Shown: positions 18,079 through 26,604, numbered from the stretch's first letter. The stretch: DNA of 64,000 bases from Sporolactobacillus pectinivorans (GCF_002802965.1 NZ_NXGA01000001.1:198999-262998), one strand, 5' to 3'. The notes: generated by a model not told the origin, from the letters alone. A program made the numbers and translations.

Positions 18079-18435
18079 ATGAATGAATTCTATTCCTATG
18101 ATCAGCCTCAGGATCTTGAAAATATCGATCAGCCTTATTATCCAGATGACTTAACCTCCTATCATGATCGTCAGACTGGTATGCCTACTATGCCTTATCC
18201 GATGCAGCCACCACCAGCCACACCTTATCCGTCGCAGCCCTACCCGGCACAACCCACATCGCCCGCGCCTTACCCGGCTCCATCCCATCCGGCGGCGCCT
18301 TATCCATCGCAGCCGTACCCGACTTCTCCATTTCCGGGATATCCACCGTATCCCTCTGCACCGCCTCATTATGGTGTGCCGCGCCCAAGGCCGCCCTATT
18401 GGGGAGCACCAACCGGCGTACCTCGTTTTTTTTAA
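18079..18435 (+). CDS. Proline- and tyrosine-rich low-complexity protein
   Basis: The 118-residue product starts with an acidic, tyrosine-rich segment (MNEFYSYDQPQDLENIDQPY) and continues with imperfect repeats of the type PYPSQPYPAQP, ending PRPPYWGAP. It has no signal peptide or membrane segment. Such composition occurs in spore coat and other surface-assembly proteins of spore formers, so a structural role is possible, but no family was recognised. The gene has its own promoter, a 140-nt leader with a hairpin, a good AGGAG site and its own terminator, which supports a real, well-expressed single gene. Confidence 0.7.
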   Translation: MNEFYSYDQPQDLENIDQPYYPDDLTSYHDRQTGMPTMPYPMQPPPATPYPSQPYPAQPTSPAPYPAPSHPAAPYPSQPYPTSPFPGYPPYPSAPPHYGVPRPRPPYWGAPTGVPRFF

Positions 18436-18503
18436 GTAAAAAGCACTTTTTAGCATGAAAGCAGAGTAACAAACGAGTGCTTGCCCGTGATTTTTATCTA
18501 AAC

Positions 18504-18551
18504 AAAAGTTCTTTACTGGTGGGTTTAGTCATCCTAGTAAAGAACTTTTTC
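18504..18551. terminator. Perfect bidirectional terminator (shared stem family)
   Basis: AAAAGTTCTTTACT at 18504-18517 pairs exactly with AGTAAAGAACTTTT at 18536-18549. It ends the proline-rich gene on the plus strand and can also stop the HisJ-like transcript on the minus strand, with runs of T or A on both sides. Confidence 0.85.
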
Positions 18552-18625
18552 CAATAATTTGAGCTTGTTCTAATATTGTTTCCAGAAAAGAAGTGGTGTC
18601 AAATGGATAAAGAACATGATGTAAC

Positions 18626-19459
18626 TTATATGATATTTTTTGGACACTGGTCGTATGCCCGTCCAACTTCATTCGAACTATGTGCATCAGAACCATATAC
18701 AAAACCGATTCCTATGGATTTCGCCAGCTTTACAATGTCCTCCGCTGGATAGATTTCTCCACAGTAAGGTTTATAGAGACCTGCTGTATTAAAATCCAGC
18801 TCATAGCCGCCGCTCTGCACAGCGTCGAGTATTTGTAAAATCTGATTTTTCCCTTCAGATGAAAAATCTGTATCTTCTTTATCAAACTTTTTTCTGAACT
18901 TCTGGCACAAGGTAATGTGTCCGATTCGTTTTGGCTTGTAAGGGCCTAAATCTGCAGTAACTGATTTCTGAAGATAACTCAGATAGACGGATTGGGCCTC
19001 TCTAAATCCACCGTAAAAGCCCACGATTCCATCCTGATAATCATCACTGCTGTAATCAATGGAACGCCATCCCCCCTTGCCCGGCAAAAAATGCAATGAC
19101 AATATGCTGTCCCCGATCCGATCACTGTATTCATTCAGAAAATCCGTTGTCCAGTTTTCAAAGCCGGGCAAATAGTCAACCTCAAAGCCAATATTTATCT
19201 TTATCTCAGACTGATATTTCAGCTTCAGGCGATCCATTTTTTTAAAATATGCGCCCACATCACTGAGGCGAATACCTGCCGTGTCAATAGCCCTTCTGAT
19301 TCCGGAACACCTTTTCATAAATTCAAGCGGCAGCGGTGCATGTTCCGTAATCGAGTATTCATCAAATCCCTCTTCAATCGCACGGATAATAAACCGTTCC
19401 GTATCCTCGTGAGTCCCATGAGGACAAAATTCGGTATGTGTATGTCCGTCTTTCTTCAA
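18626..19459 (-). CDS. PHP-domain phosphatase, histidinol-phosphatase (HisJ/HisK) family
   Basis: The roughly 277-residue protein begins MKKDGHTHTEFCPHGTHED, with the metal-binding His residues of the PHP domain, and has further ligands in TEHAPLP, GFEVDYLPG, SLHFLPG and GSDAHSS. This is the HisK-type histidinol phosphatase fold. The start is a TTG at 19459, seven bases after GGAGG; the open frame reaches 19501. It is the last gene of a transporter operon, 45 bp after the ATPase. Histidinol phosphate is an unlikely substrate in that setting, so I infer it dephosphorylates a compound brought in or produced by the operon. No other his gene is nearby. Confidence 0.75.
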   Translation of the reverse strand: MKKDGHTHTEFCPHGTHEDTERFIIRAIEEGFDEYSITEHAPLPLEFMKRCSGIRRAIDTAGIRLSDVGAYFKKMDRLKLKYQSEIKINIGFEVDYLPGFENWTTDFLNEYSDRIGDSILSLHFLPGKGGWRSIDYSSDDYQDGIVGFYGGFREAQSVYLSYLQKSVTADLGPYKPKRIGHITLCQKFRKKFDKEDTDFSSEGKNQILQILDAVQSGGYELDFNTAGLYKPYCGEIYPAEDIVKLAKSIGIGFVYGSDAHSSNEVGRAYDQCPKNII

Positions 19460-19504
19460 AGTCAGGCCTCCATGTTTCATTTCCTTTTGCCTATAAACCA
19501 AAAG

Positions 19505-20512
19505 TCAGGCAAGGCCAACAAGATCCCTTTTGTCGACATACAACGTTTTTTCCTCGCCAACTTTGGAATGGTTCTGAGTATCATTGATTTTCTCCATATA
19601 CAGAGTTACGTCTTCTATTTGGAATGTATAGCGTACGATATTGCCGAGAACGTTAATGTCTGAGACCTTGCCCGCAAGTTCGTTACTTTTTAACCCCGGT
19701 TCTGTGTACACGGCTTCAGGACGCAGCGCGTAGGAATTGCATCCTGTTGTCAAAGTCCCTTCCCCGAACAGCTTTTTAACCTGTCCCTTTGACAAGACAT
19801 TATAATTTCCAATAAAATTAGCGACAAATTCATTTTCGGGATGCCTATATAAATGTTCAGGCTCACCGAACTGCGAGATAGCCCCCTGATTCATCACATA
19901 GATCCGGTCGGATATATACATCGCTTCTGCCTGGTCATGGGTGACAAAAATCATCGTCATACCCAGACGTTTCTGAAGCTCACGAAGCTCCTTTCTGAGC
20001 TGCTGCCTAATCTGCGCGTCAAGTGCGCTGAGCGGTTCATCCAGCAGCAGAATTTTCGGCTCAACAACCAGAGAACGAGCCAGCGCCACCCGCTGCTGCT
20101 GACCGCCCGACAGTTCATGCGGGTAGGCCTCTGACTTTTCACTCAGGCCCACCATGTCCAGTGAACGAATGACCTTTTGCCGTATGACTGATTTTGAATA
20201 CTTCTTCATTTTCAATCCGAAGGCGACATTGTCGAATACTGAAAAATTGGGGAACAGGGCATAAGATTGAAAAACCATACCCACTTCCCTTTTTTTCGGA
20301 CTAACATGTGTCACATCTTGCCCGTCAATCACGATGCTGCCGTCGTCGATTGGAAGCAGGCCGGTAATCGCTCTTAACAATGTTGATTTTCCGCAACCGC
20401 TCGGGCCAAGCAACGTAACCAACTCACCTTTCTCAAGCGTAATATTTAAATGGTGCAGGATCCGTTTATTGCTTATTGTTAAGGAAAGCTCCTTAATCGT
20501 TAAAAAGTTCAT
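19505..20512 (-). CDS. ABC importer ATP-binding protein (PotA/FbpC type)
   Basis: The roughly 335-residue ATPase has Walker A GPSGCGKST, signature LSGGQQQRVALARSL, Walker B ILLLDEPLSALD and a C-terminal TOBE-like domain (SYALRPEAVYTEP), as in importers of polyamines, iron and 2-aminoethylphosphonate. The ATG at 20512 follows AAAGGACGTGCTTCG and overlaps the end of the upstream permease by 20 bases. The open frame to 20578 is therefore not used. It energises the two permeases encoded immediately upstream. Confidence 0.85.
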   Translation of the reverse strand: MNFLTIKELSLTISNKRILHHLNITLEKGELVTLLGPSGCGKSTLLRAITGLLPIDDGSIVIDGQDVTHVSPKKREVGMVFQSYALFPNFSVFDNVAFGLKMKKYSKSVIRQKVIRSLDMVGLSEKSEAYPHELSGGQQQRVALARSLVVEPKILLLDEPLSALDAQIRQQLRKELRELQKRLGMTMIFVTHDQAEAMYISDRIYVMNQGAISQFGEPEHLYRHPENEFVANFIGNYNVLSKGQVKKLFGEGTLTTGCNSYALRPEAVYTEPGLKSNELAGKVSDINVLGNIVRYTFQIEDVTLYMEKINDTQNHSKVGEEKTLYVDKRDLVGLA

Positions 20513-21350
20513 TCGAAGCACGTCCTTTCGTCTGCGTAGCTCTACGGACCTTTTTATCGCGATCAGATGATGACACATAGGGTTTGTGCGACGTGATTTT
20601 CACAATAATTGCACTGATAATAAGAAGCAGTAAAAAGTACGATACAACTACTGCGCTTGACAGATGACCATTGATCTGCATCACTCTGAGCATATAAATC
20701 CGTATGGTTTCGAAATCTCCTCCGAGCAGCATGTTGGTAATTTGAAATTCTCCTAAAAACGTAGAAAAGGTCAACAAGCTGCCGACCATGATGCCAATTC
20801 TGATGTTCGGCAGCAGGACTTTGACAAATGCCTCCGGCTTGGAAGCACCCAGAATTTCTGCCGCTTCCATCAATGTTCTGGCATCTACTTCCCTTAAACC
20901 GTTGTGGATGCTTTGGTACATAAACGGCAGAGAATAGATAAAGATTCCTCCGGACAGAACGACAGTAAGCGGAATAAAGCCGGACGAATATGTTTTGAGA
21001 AGGCCTGTGGCCAGGACGACACCCGGAATAGCATAGGGCATCAGCACAGTCGGTTTCAAATATTTTTCAAGATCGGGCAGATAAAGAGTAATTATGACGA
21101 TACTTGGCACAACAATGATCAATACGGCGATCAGCGTGCCAAATGTCAGCAGACAGGATCGGACAATCGCTTCAATAAAACGCGGATCACTGTACAATTG
21201 TCCATACCACTTAAGTGTCAACCCAGAGGGGAAAATCGATTTTCCCCATTCTGTCGAAATAGAATACACAGCCGTCAGTAAAAATGGCACACACATAAAG
21301 GCAACAAAAAGTGTCAGGATCAGATTCGACAATGTTTTTCTCCTGATCAT
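20493..21350 (-). CDS. ABC importer permease 2
   Basis: The 285-residue protein has six predicted membrane segments and the EAA loop (MEAAEILGASKPEAFVKVLL near residues 161-180) that docks onto the ATPase. It belongs to the PotC/PhnV-like permeases of the spermidine/iron/phosphonate importer group. Its ATG at 21350 overlaps the stop of the preceding permease in an ATGA-type four-base overlap, which shows tight coupling. Confidence 0.85.
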   Translation of the reverse strand: MIRRKTLSNLILTLFVAFMCVPFLLTAVYSISTEWGKSIFPSGLTLKWYGQLYSDPRFIEAIVRSCLLTFGTLIAVLIIVVPSIVIITLYLPDLEKYLKPTVLMPYAIPGVVLATGLLKTYSSGFIPLTVVLSGGIFIYSLPFMYQSIHNGLREVDARTLMEAAEILGASKPEAFVKVLLPNIRIGIMVGSLLTFSTFLGEFQITNMLLGGDFETIRIYMLRVMQINGHLSSAVVVSYFLLLLIISAIIVKITSHKPYVSSSDRDKKVRRATQTKGRASNELFND

Positions 21351-22195
21351 GACATATCCCTCCGAACGAGCCGCAGAAAGTACTCATCGACAATCAGGAT
21401 AGCAATCATCGTCATAGCAAATAAAACAGCCATGGCGCCGCCAAGCTGTGGCTGGGCGAAAATATCTCCAGAAACCATAGCAGCAATTCTTGTAGTAACA
21501 AGATTGATGTTGCTTCCTACAAGAGCATAGGCGGTTTCGTAAGTCCCCATAGCGTTGGCAAATAAGATAATGAACGTACCAAAAACACTTGGCATGATAT
21601 GCGGCAACCCAATGCGTATCCAGAATGACGTCGGACCTGCCCCGAGCAATAAAGCTGCTTCCTCCCATCTGTCGTCGATGCCTTTGAAAACAGGATAGAG
21701 AAACAATGCACCGAGCGGAACCTGAAAATAGATATAGGTTACAGCCAAACCCTGCCAGGAATATAAATTAAAGCTGCTCAGAAGAGGCACACCGATTTTT
21801 GACAACAGCAGAGTCAGAACACCGGCGTTTCCAATTAAAATAATGAAGGCAAACGCAAGCGGTACTCCCGCAAAATTTGCAGTCATATTGATGAACAGCA
21901 TCATCCGATCCTGTACCCTCTGGTCTGACCGTGCAAGCGCATGAGCTACAAACATAGCCAGAATAATTCCGACCAGACTGGACACGATTGAAATAATAAA
22001 ACTATTTTTAAAAGCTTCGTAGTAAAAAGGCTGTGTCATGATGGTCAGATAGTTCTGAAAGGTCCAGCCTGTATCGTCCTGATTGGCGAAACTTGCCCGG
22101 ATCATGATCACCAGCGGTACGGCAAGGAAAAGGATAAGAACACCAAGAAACGGAAAAAGGCAAGCAAAAGCCTGCCTTTTTATTTTTTTGTTCAA
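21347..22195 (-). CDS. ABC importer permease 1
   Basis: The 282-residue protein has six predicted membrane segments with an EAA loop (WEEAALLLGAGPTSFWIRIG near residues 172-191) and is of the PotB/PhnU type. The start is a TTG at 22195 preceded by GGGGGGTG. Together with the next permease it forms the membrane channel for the compound bound by the lipoprotein encoded at 23035. Confidence 0.85.
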   Translation of the reverse strand: MNKKIKRQAFACLFPFLGVLILFLAVPLVIMIRASFANQDDTGWTFQNYLTIMTQPFYYEAFKNSFIISIVSSLVGIILAMFVAHALARSDQRVQDRMMLFINMTANFAGVPLAFAFIILIGNAGVLTLLLSKIGVPLLSSFNLYSWQGLAVTYIYFQVPLGALFLYPVFKGIDDRWEEAALLLGAGPTSFWIRIGLPHIMPSVFGTFIILFANAMGTYETAYALVGSNINLVTTRIAAMVSGDIFAQPQLGGAMAVLFAMTMIAILIVDEYFLRLVRRDMS

Positions 22196-22217
22196 TTTTT
22201 CACACCCCCCGGCTTAT

Positions 22218-23048
22218 TCATTTATTTTCATGCATTCCTGGAAAGTCCAGCATTTTCATATCTTCTGAAGGGACAATACCGAGCAGGTCGCAAATCAGCG
22301 GTGCAATCATCAACTGCGGCAGATCTTCTTCAGCCTGTCCGGTCTTCACCTTGTCTGAAATAATGTATAGCGGGACGCGACGCACAGCCTCTCTCGTACC
22401 ACCGTGATGGCCATATTCATCTATCCCATGATCAGCCGTGACGATAATCTGATAACCGGCTTTTATCCACAGTGGCAATGTTTCCGCTAAAATAAGATCG
22501 GCTTTATCCACACTTTGCCGATATTCTTTCGAATCGGACGTGAACTTATGCCCCGTATCGTCGATGTTCATGGAATGAACGTATAGAAAATCCGGCCGAT
22601 ATGTCTTTAACAGATAATGTGCGTCCATAAACAGATGAGAATCCGGATACTGATCTTCAAAATAGAACATACCGTGCTGGATGGCCTTCTGTTCATTGTT
22701 TTGCAGGCGATCCTCGAAAAAGTCGAATGGAGCCCGATTGAACAGTTCGCTGACCCAATAATAGGCAGCGGCAGCCGTTTTCAGTCCCTGCTCGGATACC
22801 AGGCTGAAGACACTTTTCTTATTTGACAGCCTCACGCTCAAGTTCGTTACAATTCCATTTTCACATGGAGGAGTCCCTGTCAGCAATACCTCATACATCG
22901 GGCGTGAATTGCTCGGCAATTCTGATCGAACAGGGCAGCGGAAGGCCATTTTCTTTTCCACCAAATGTTCAAGGAAACCGAGCTCCTCAATTGCCGTATC
23001 ATAGCGGCAGCCGTCCAGTGTGACCATAACTAGTTTACTGTTTGACAT
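22218..23048 (-). CDS. Alkaline-phosphatase-superfamily phosphodiesterase/phosphonate hydrolase
   Basis: The roughly 276-residue protein begins MSNSKLVMVTLDGCRYD with a metal-ligand Asp, carries the nucleophile region SELPSNSRPMYEVLLTG, and has C-terminal ligands HSMNIDDTGHKF and TADHGIDEYGHHGG. This is the nucleotide pyrophosphatase/phosphodiesterase branch, which also includes phosphonoacetate hydrolase. It has no signal peptide, so it acts inside the cell on an imported compound. The ATG at 23048 overlaps the end of the binding-protein gene by 14 bases. Position inside the importer operon points to a phosphoester or phosphonate as the transported substrate; which one is unknown. Confidence 0.75.
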   Translation of the reverse strand: MSNSKLVMVTLDGCRYDTAIEELGFLEHLVEKKMAFRCPVRSELPSNSRPMYEVLLTGTPPCENGIVTNLSVRLSNKKSVFSLVSEQGLKTAAAAYYWVSELFNRAPFDFFEDRLQNNEQKAIQHGMFYFEDQYPDSHLFMDAHYLLKTYRPDFLYVHSMNIDDTGHKFTSDSKEYRQSVDKADLILAETLPLWIKAGYQIIVTADHGIDEYGHHGGTREAVRRVPLYIISDKVKTGQAEEDLPQLMIAPLICDLLGIVPSEDMKMLDFPGMHENK

Positions 23049-24123
23049 TGGCCAGTACCTGTTGCTGCCAGAGTTGAGGAAGCGTCTGAGCTGTTTTATC
23101 CCAAACACTCATATCTTTCAAAGGAACCACATTTTTATATTCAGAATCCGGAAGAAGTTTAGCTTTGATGCTTTCCGGTATTTTTACATCACTGCGGATC
23201 GGGCGCGCGTAGCCTTTTGCCAGATTTATCTGTCCTTTATCGGAAAGAATATATTCACGGGCAAGTTTTGCAGCATTCGGATGAGCGGCATTTTTATTGA
23301 TAACAGTGGAATAACCGAACATTAAAGATTTATCTGTCGGGATCGAAACAGTAAAGCGGTTTTTATCAATCTGATCACGATAGCCAAGTCCAAGAAAATC
23401 CCAGATAATGGCTACATCGATTTCACCTTTTTCCAAGTTGGGAATCGTTGCATCGGTCATCGAAAGACGTCCCTGCTGCGCAATTTTTTTAAAGAAATCA
23501 ATGCCCGGTTGAATGTTGCTTGGACTGCCGCCATTTGCTTCGGCGGCTGCCAGAACAGTCATTTGCGACATGGCAGCTTTCGTCACGTCACCGATTGAGA
23601 TTTTATAATTACCCTTGAGCAGGTCCGCCCAGGTCTTCGGAGGGTTCTTCACATTTTTGGTATCCGTCATAAAGGCGATCGATCCGGTGTAGCTGACTGC
23701 GTAATAGCCATCGTTGTCCTTTGCCCAGCTTGGAATACTGTTCCAATAGGACGTTTTGTAAGGTACGGTCAACCCTTTTTGTTTGGCCAATACTGCAAAG
23801 TTCATTCCAACGTCACCGATATCTGCGGATCCGCTCGATTTTCCTGCCTGAAACTTGGCTAATTCTTCAGCACTTGACATATCGGTATCGGTATGTTTAA
23901 TTCCATATTCACTTGTAATACCCTTCCAAGTATCGGCCCAGTCGGCCCAGGAATCCGGCATACCAACACTGGTAACAGCTCCCTCTTTCTTTGCAGCACT
24001 TGTAATTGAAGAAAGCGACTGATTGCTACTTCCGGAAGTACTGTTGCTTGAGCCGCACGCTGACAAAATACTTGCAATCATAATTCCCACCAGAATGATA
24101 GAGACACAACGTTTCATTTTCAT
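23035..24123 (-). CDS. ABC importer substrate-binding lipoprotein
   Basis: The roughly 362-residue protein has a lipoprotein signal (MKMKRCVSIILVGIMIASIL followed by lipobox SAC) and a serine-rich linker, then a family 1/6 extracellular solute-binding fold (SAAKKEGAVTSVGMPDSWAD). This cluster binds iron, thiamine, polyamines or phosphonates. The start at 24123 (third codon of the open frame) is chosen because GGGAG sits seven bases upstream. It is the first gene of the operon, facing a divergent DeoR regulator across 150 bp. Confidence 0.85.
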   Translation of the reverse strand: MKMKRCVSIILVGIMIASILSACGSSNSTSGSSNQSLSSITSAAKKEGAVTSVGMPDSWADWADTWKGITSEYGIKHTDTDMSSAEELAKFQAGKSSGSADIGDVGMNFAVLAKQKGLTVPYKTSYWNSIPSWAKDNDGYYAVSYTGSIAFMTDTKNVKNPPKTWADLLKGNYKISIGDVTKAAMSQMTVLAAAEANGGSPSNIQPGIDFFKKIAQQGRLSMTDATIPNLEKGEIDVAIIWDFLGLGYRDQIDKNRFTVSIPTDKSLMFGYSTVINKNAAHPNAAKLAREYILSDKGQINLAKGYARPIRSDVKIPESIKAKLLPDSEYKNVVPLKDMSVWDKTAQTLPQLWQQQVLANVKQ

Positions 24124-24190
24124 TGCCATTCTCCCTTTTTTGTTTTATATTTGTTTTGTTGCTTTAACACTAAAAATAATACATTCAAAT

Positions 24191-24231
24191 TGTAAACAAA
24201 CATGTAAATAAACATTAAGATGTTGTAAAAT
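24191..24231. promoter_or_regulatory. Tandem 12-bp operator and promoter for the DeoR gene
   Basis: TGTAAACAAACA (24191-24202) is followed directly by TGTAAATAAACA (24203-24214), with a third partial TGTTGTAAAA after it. TGTAAA at 24203-24208 and TAAAAT 17 bp further form a weak promoter for the DeoR gene, so the repeats overlap it. Tandem repeats are usual for DeoR-family operators. Confidence 0.55.
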
Positions 24232-24274
24232 AGCATCATTACATTTTCTATACTCAAAATGGAGGTGTCCGGGA

Positions 24275-25048
24275 TTGAATGAGACCGCGGAACATAGAAA
24301 GGAGAACATCTTAATTGAATTAAATAATAACGGGAAGGTTTTTGTCGCTCATCTTGCCGCAACATTGGAAGTGACACCTGAAACAATCAGGCGCGACCTG
24401 TCTGATCTTGAAAAAAAACATTTGTTGAAGCGCACCCACGGAGGTGCCATCCCGTTTACCGGTCATTTAATAGAGCCAATATTTGAGAAAAAGAGAAAAA
24501 TGGAGCTTAATGAAAAACAGAAGATCGGGAAAAAAGCGGCAAAAACGATCAAGAGGGGGGATACCATCGTCATTGACACCGGCACGACAACACTGGAACT
24601 TTGTGCCGCCATTGAGAATGTAACAAATATAACGATCATCACAAATTCACTTGCAGGTGCTTCACTGCTCACAAAACGACTGGAACAGAAATATTTTTCC
24701 GGTCAGATCATTATCCTCGGCGGTGCCGTCAATTCAGCCCAATACTCTATTGTGGGCAGTCTGACCGCACAAATGCTGATGCCTTTTAAGGTAAATAAGG
24801 CCTATATATCCTGTGGGGGAATTTCGGAACAAGCTGTCAGTGACTACAATATTGAAGAAGTTAATATTTCCAAAATCATGATGTCCCTTGCCGATGAAAA
24901 CTTTGTACTAGCCGATCATACGAAACTCGGCAAGCAAGCCTTCTATAAAATTAACGAATTGTCCCACTTTGACAACATCATTTGTGACGTTGGTCCTGAT
25001 GAAAAATGGAGAGAACAATGCAATCGTAATCAGATCTCCTGGATTTAG
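24275..25048 (+). CDS. DeoR-family transcriptional regulator
   Basis: The 257-residue protein has the DeoR helix-turn-helix (LAATLEVTPETIRRDLSDLE) followed by the typical LLKRTHGGA, and a sugar-phosphate isomerase-like sensor domain with DTGTTTLELC, TNSLAGASLL and ADHTKLGKQAF. DeoR proteins commonly sense phosphorylated intermediates. It starts with a TTG at 24275 behind GGAGGTG, and it is divergent from the importer operon at 18626-24123, which it most likely represses. The inducer would be a phosphorylated product of that pathway (inference). Confidence 0.85.
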   Translation: MNETAEHRKENILIELNNNGKVFVAHLAATLEVTPETIRRDLSDLEKKHLLKRTHGGAIPFTGHLIEPIFEKKRKMELNEKQKIGKKAAKTIKRGDTIVIDTGTTTLELCAAIENVTNITIITNSLAGASLLTKRLEQKYFSGQIIILGGAVNSAQYSIVGSLTAQMLMPFKVNKAYISCGGISEQAVSDYNIEEVNISKIMMSLADENFVLADHTKLGKQAFYKINELSHFDNIICDVGPDEKWREQCNRNQISWI

Positions 25049-25084
25049 GCATGAACCCGCCCTCTGGTTTTCAAATTTCATAAC

Positions 25085-25141
25085 AAAAGAGTTCCTTGCT
25101 AATGGATTGATAGTTTCCATCTTTAGTAAAGAACTCTTTTC
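25085..25141. terminator. Long bidirectional terminator after the DeoR gene (shared stem family)
   Basis: AAAAGAGTTCCTTGCTAA at 25085-25102 pairs with TTAGTAAAGAACTCTTTT with one mismatch and one wobble, and an inner stem ATGGA/TCCAT closes the loop. Confidence 0.8.
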
Positions 25142-25156
25142 TGCGTACAGATTGTT

Positions 25157-25344
25157 CTAAAGAAAACTAACCGGCGCATTGGTATAATAGTTAGCAGTTA
25201 AGCAAATCCAGAGACCCAACACAGCAATCAAGGAAGCAAGCAGAATCATTCCACCAAAACAGATTGCGTATAAAAGCGTGCTGCCGCGGGAACCATCATT
25301 AACGCAAAAGCCCAGCAGCACCTCTCAATCTGGATCATCATACT
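25157..25344 (-). pseudogene. Remnant of a metal (zinc/manganese) ABC permease, ZnuB-like
   Basis: On the minus strand one frame reads CCWAFALMMVPAAARFY, which resembles the ALLVIPAATA motif of ABC-3 metal permeases. A second frame continues with LLYAICFGGMILLASLIAVL then GLWICLTANYYTNAPVSFL and a stop, which resembles the last membrane segments. The two frames are offset, so this is a decayed C-terminal fragment. It follows a ZnuA-like binding-protein gene and a small metal-related gene on the same strand, where a znuB gene would be expected. The matching ATPase gene was not found in the window. Confidence 0.5.
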
Positions 25345-25353
25345 GGCAAAAAT

Positions 25354-25479
25354 TCAAACTGTTAATCCTGTTTTTTGGCGTTTCAGACTTTTGATTGTTT
25401 TTAAGGCCCGGCGATGCGTTTTCTTATTCGGGCTTTTCAATTCTCTTCTTGCTCTTGAAATTTCAGTTTTTTGCGGCAT
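25354..25479 (-). CDS. Small basic protein, putative metal homeostasis protein
   Basis: The 41-residue product begins MPQKTEISRARRELKSP and is rich in Lys and Arg. A very strong site AAGGAGGG lies ahead of the ATG at 25479, which decides this start over the open frame to 25545. I recall short proteins of this pattern named putative metal homeostasis proteins in Gram-positive genomes, but cannot confirm it. Its position 95 bp after a ZnuA-like gene in a Zur-type cluster agrees with that name. The function is unknown. Confidence 0.6.
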   Translation of the reverse strand: MPQKTEISRARRELKSPNKKTHRRALKTIKSLKRQKTGLTV

Positions 25480-25573
25480 GTCCTTTCCCTCCTTGGTATA
25501 AATATCCAGATACACTGGATGCAGTATCGGGGAGAAAGAAAACACGTTATCTCTCCAACTCCGCCATCATTGA

Positions 25574-26485
25574 TTATTTGCCGGTTTGTGTTGCTTCAAC
25601 TTGTTTCAATTCACCCATCATCCATGTTTTATAATTTTTCCCAGTCGGCAGTGTTTCCGTTACATTGATCACAGGGACGCCGTATTGCTTGCACAGTGTC
25701 ACCATTTTGTCCACGGTCGGATCGATATTCTGAATATTGCAGACAAAGAAGGCAATTCGTTTTCCCTTGATATCCTTCTGCATGTCGGCGATATCTTTCG
25801 GGGACGGATCCGATTCCTGATCGACAGCAAGTGCAAAGTGATTATCAGCTACTTTATAGCCCAGTGCATCTAGCGTATAATCGAAAACCGGTTCGGAAAC
25901 ATCAACGGACTTGCCGTCTGAATTTTTGCTCAGGTGAACAATCTCATCTTTTACGGGCTTGATGCTTACAATAAACTTTTTGGCATTTTCTTTAAAAAGA
26001 GCGGCGTTTTTAGGATCAATTTGCCCCAGTTTAACAGCCACATCGTTTGCCAGTTTCGGCATTGCATCTGGTTGATACCATAAATGCTCGTTATCCCCAT
26101 CTTTTTTGTTCATCAGATCTTCTCCGACACGAATGACGGCTTGGTTGCTACCGTTCTTAATCAGGTTATCCATCCACCCGTCATACCCAAGGCCGTCATA
26201 AACAACTAATTTTGCCTGATTCACCGCTTTTGCTGCTTCCGTAGTCGGTTCATAACTATGTGGATCCACGCTGGGTTTATTAATTAAAGACGTGACATTG
26301 ACTTGATTGCCTCCAACTGCTTTAATTACTTCCCCATAAAAATCTTCTGCGGCAACTGCATTAATCTTAGCGGTGCTCCCGGAACCCGCCGCATTTGAAT
26401 GACCGCATCCAGTTAGAATTCCTATTAATAAAACAATGCAACCCATTAATAAAACAAATCTGCTGACAAACTTTTGTTCTCTCAT
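25574..26485 (-). CDS. znuA: Zinc/metal ABC transporter binding lipoprotein (ZnuA/AdcA-like)
   Basis: The 303-residue protein has a lipoprotein signal with lipobox LTGC (Cys27) and the cluster A-I fold for metal binding. Candidate metal ligands are His76 in DPHSYE, His in NEHLWY, and a C-terminal acidic residue. It lacks the long histidine-rich loop of many zinc proteins. A Zur-type box lies 70 bp upstream. The expected permease survives only as a fragment and no ATPase is present nearby, so this protein either works with a transporter encoded elsewhere or is orphaned. Confidence 0.85.
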   Translation of the reverse strand: MREQKFVSRFVLLMGCIVLLIGILTGCGHSNAAGSGSTAKINAVAAEDFYGEVIKAVGGNQVNVTSLINKPSVDPHSYEPTTEAAKAVNQAKLVVYDGLGYDGWMDNLIKNGSNQAVIRVGEDLMNKKDGDNEHLWYQPDAMPKLANDVAVKLGQIDPKNAALFKENAKKFIVSIKPVKDEIVHLSKNSDGKSVDVSEPVFDYTLDALGYKVADNHFALAVDQESDPSPKDIADMQKDIKGKRIAFFVCNIQNIDPTVDKMVTLCKQYGVPVINVTETLPTGKNYKTWMMGELKQVEATQTGK

Positions 26486-26554
26486 TCTCCTGAACTCCCT
26501 ATGTCACCGACATCTCTATTGTATTGAAACTATTTTATTTGATAGCGTATTAGC

Positions 26555-26575
26555 AAATAGAAATCATTACGATTT
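26555..26575. promoter_or_regulatory. Zur-type box upstream of znuA
   Basis: The 21-bp site AAATAGAAATCATTACGATT(T) differs at two positions from the Bacillus Zur consensus as I recall it. It lies 70 bp before the znuA start and about 30 bp past the CobW-type stop codon. Confidence 0.7.
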
Positions 26576-26604
26576 AACTTGTCTAATAAATAATCAATTT
26601 TATT

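Noticed and set aside
18164..18472. Long frames on both strands over the proline-rich gene
   Set aside because: They are overlaps caused by the repeat-rich codon pattern; only the plus-strand frame at 18079 has a promoter, ribosome site and terminator.
22150..22185. Hairpin AAGGCAAGC/GCCTGCCTT followed by T-run
   Set aside because: It lies inside the first codons of a permease and probably reflects its lysine-rich start rather than a terminator.
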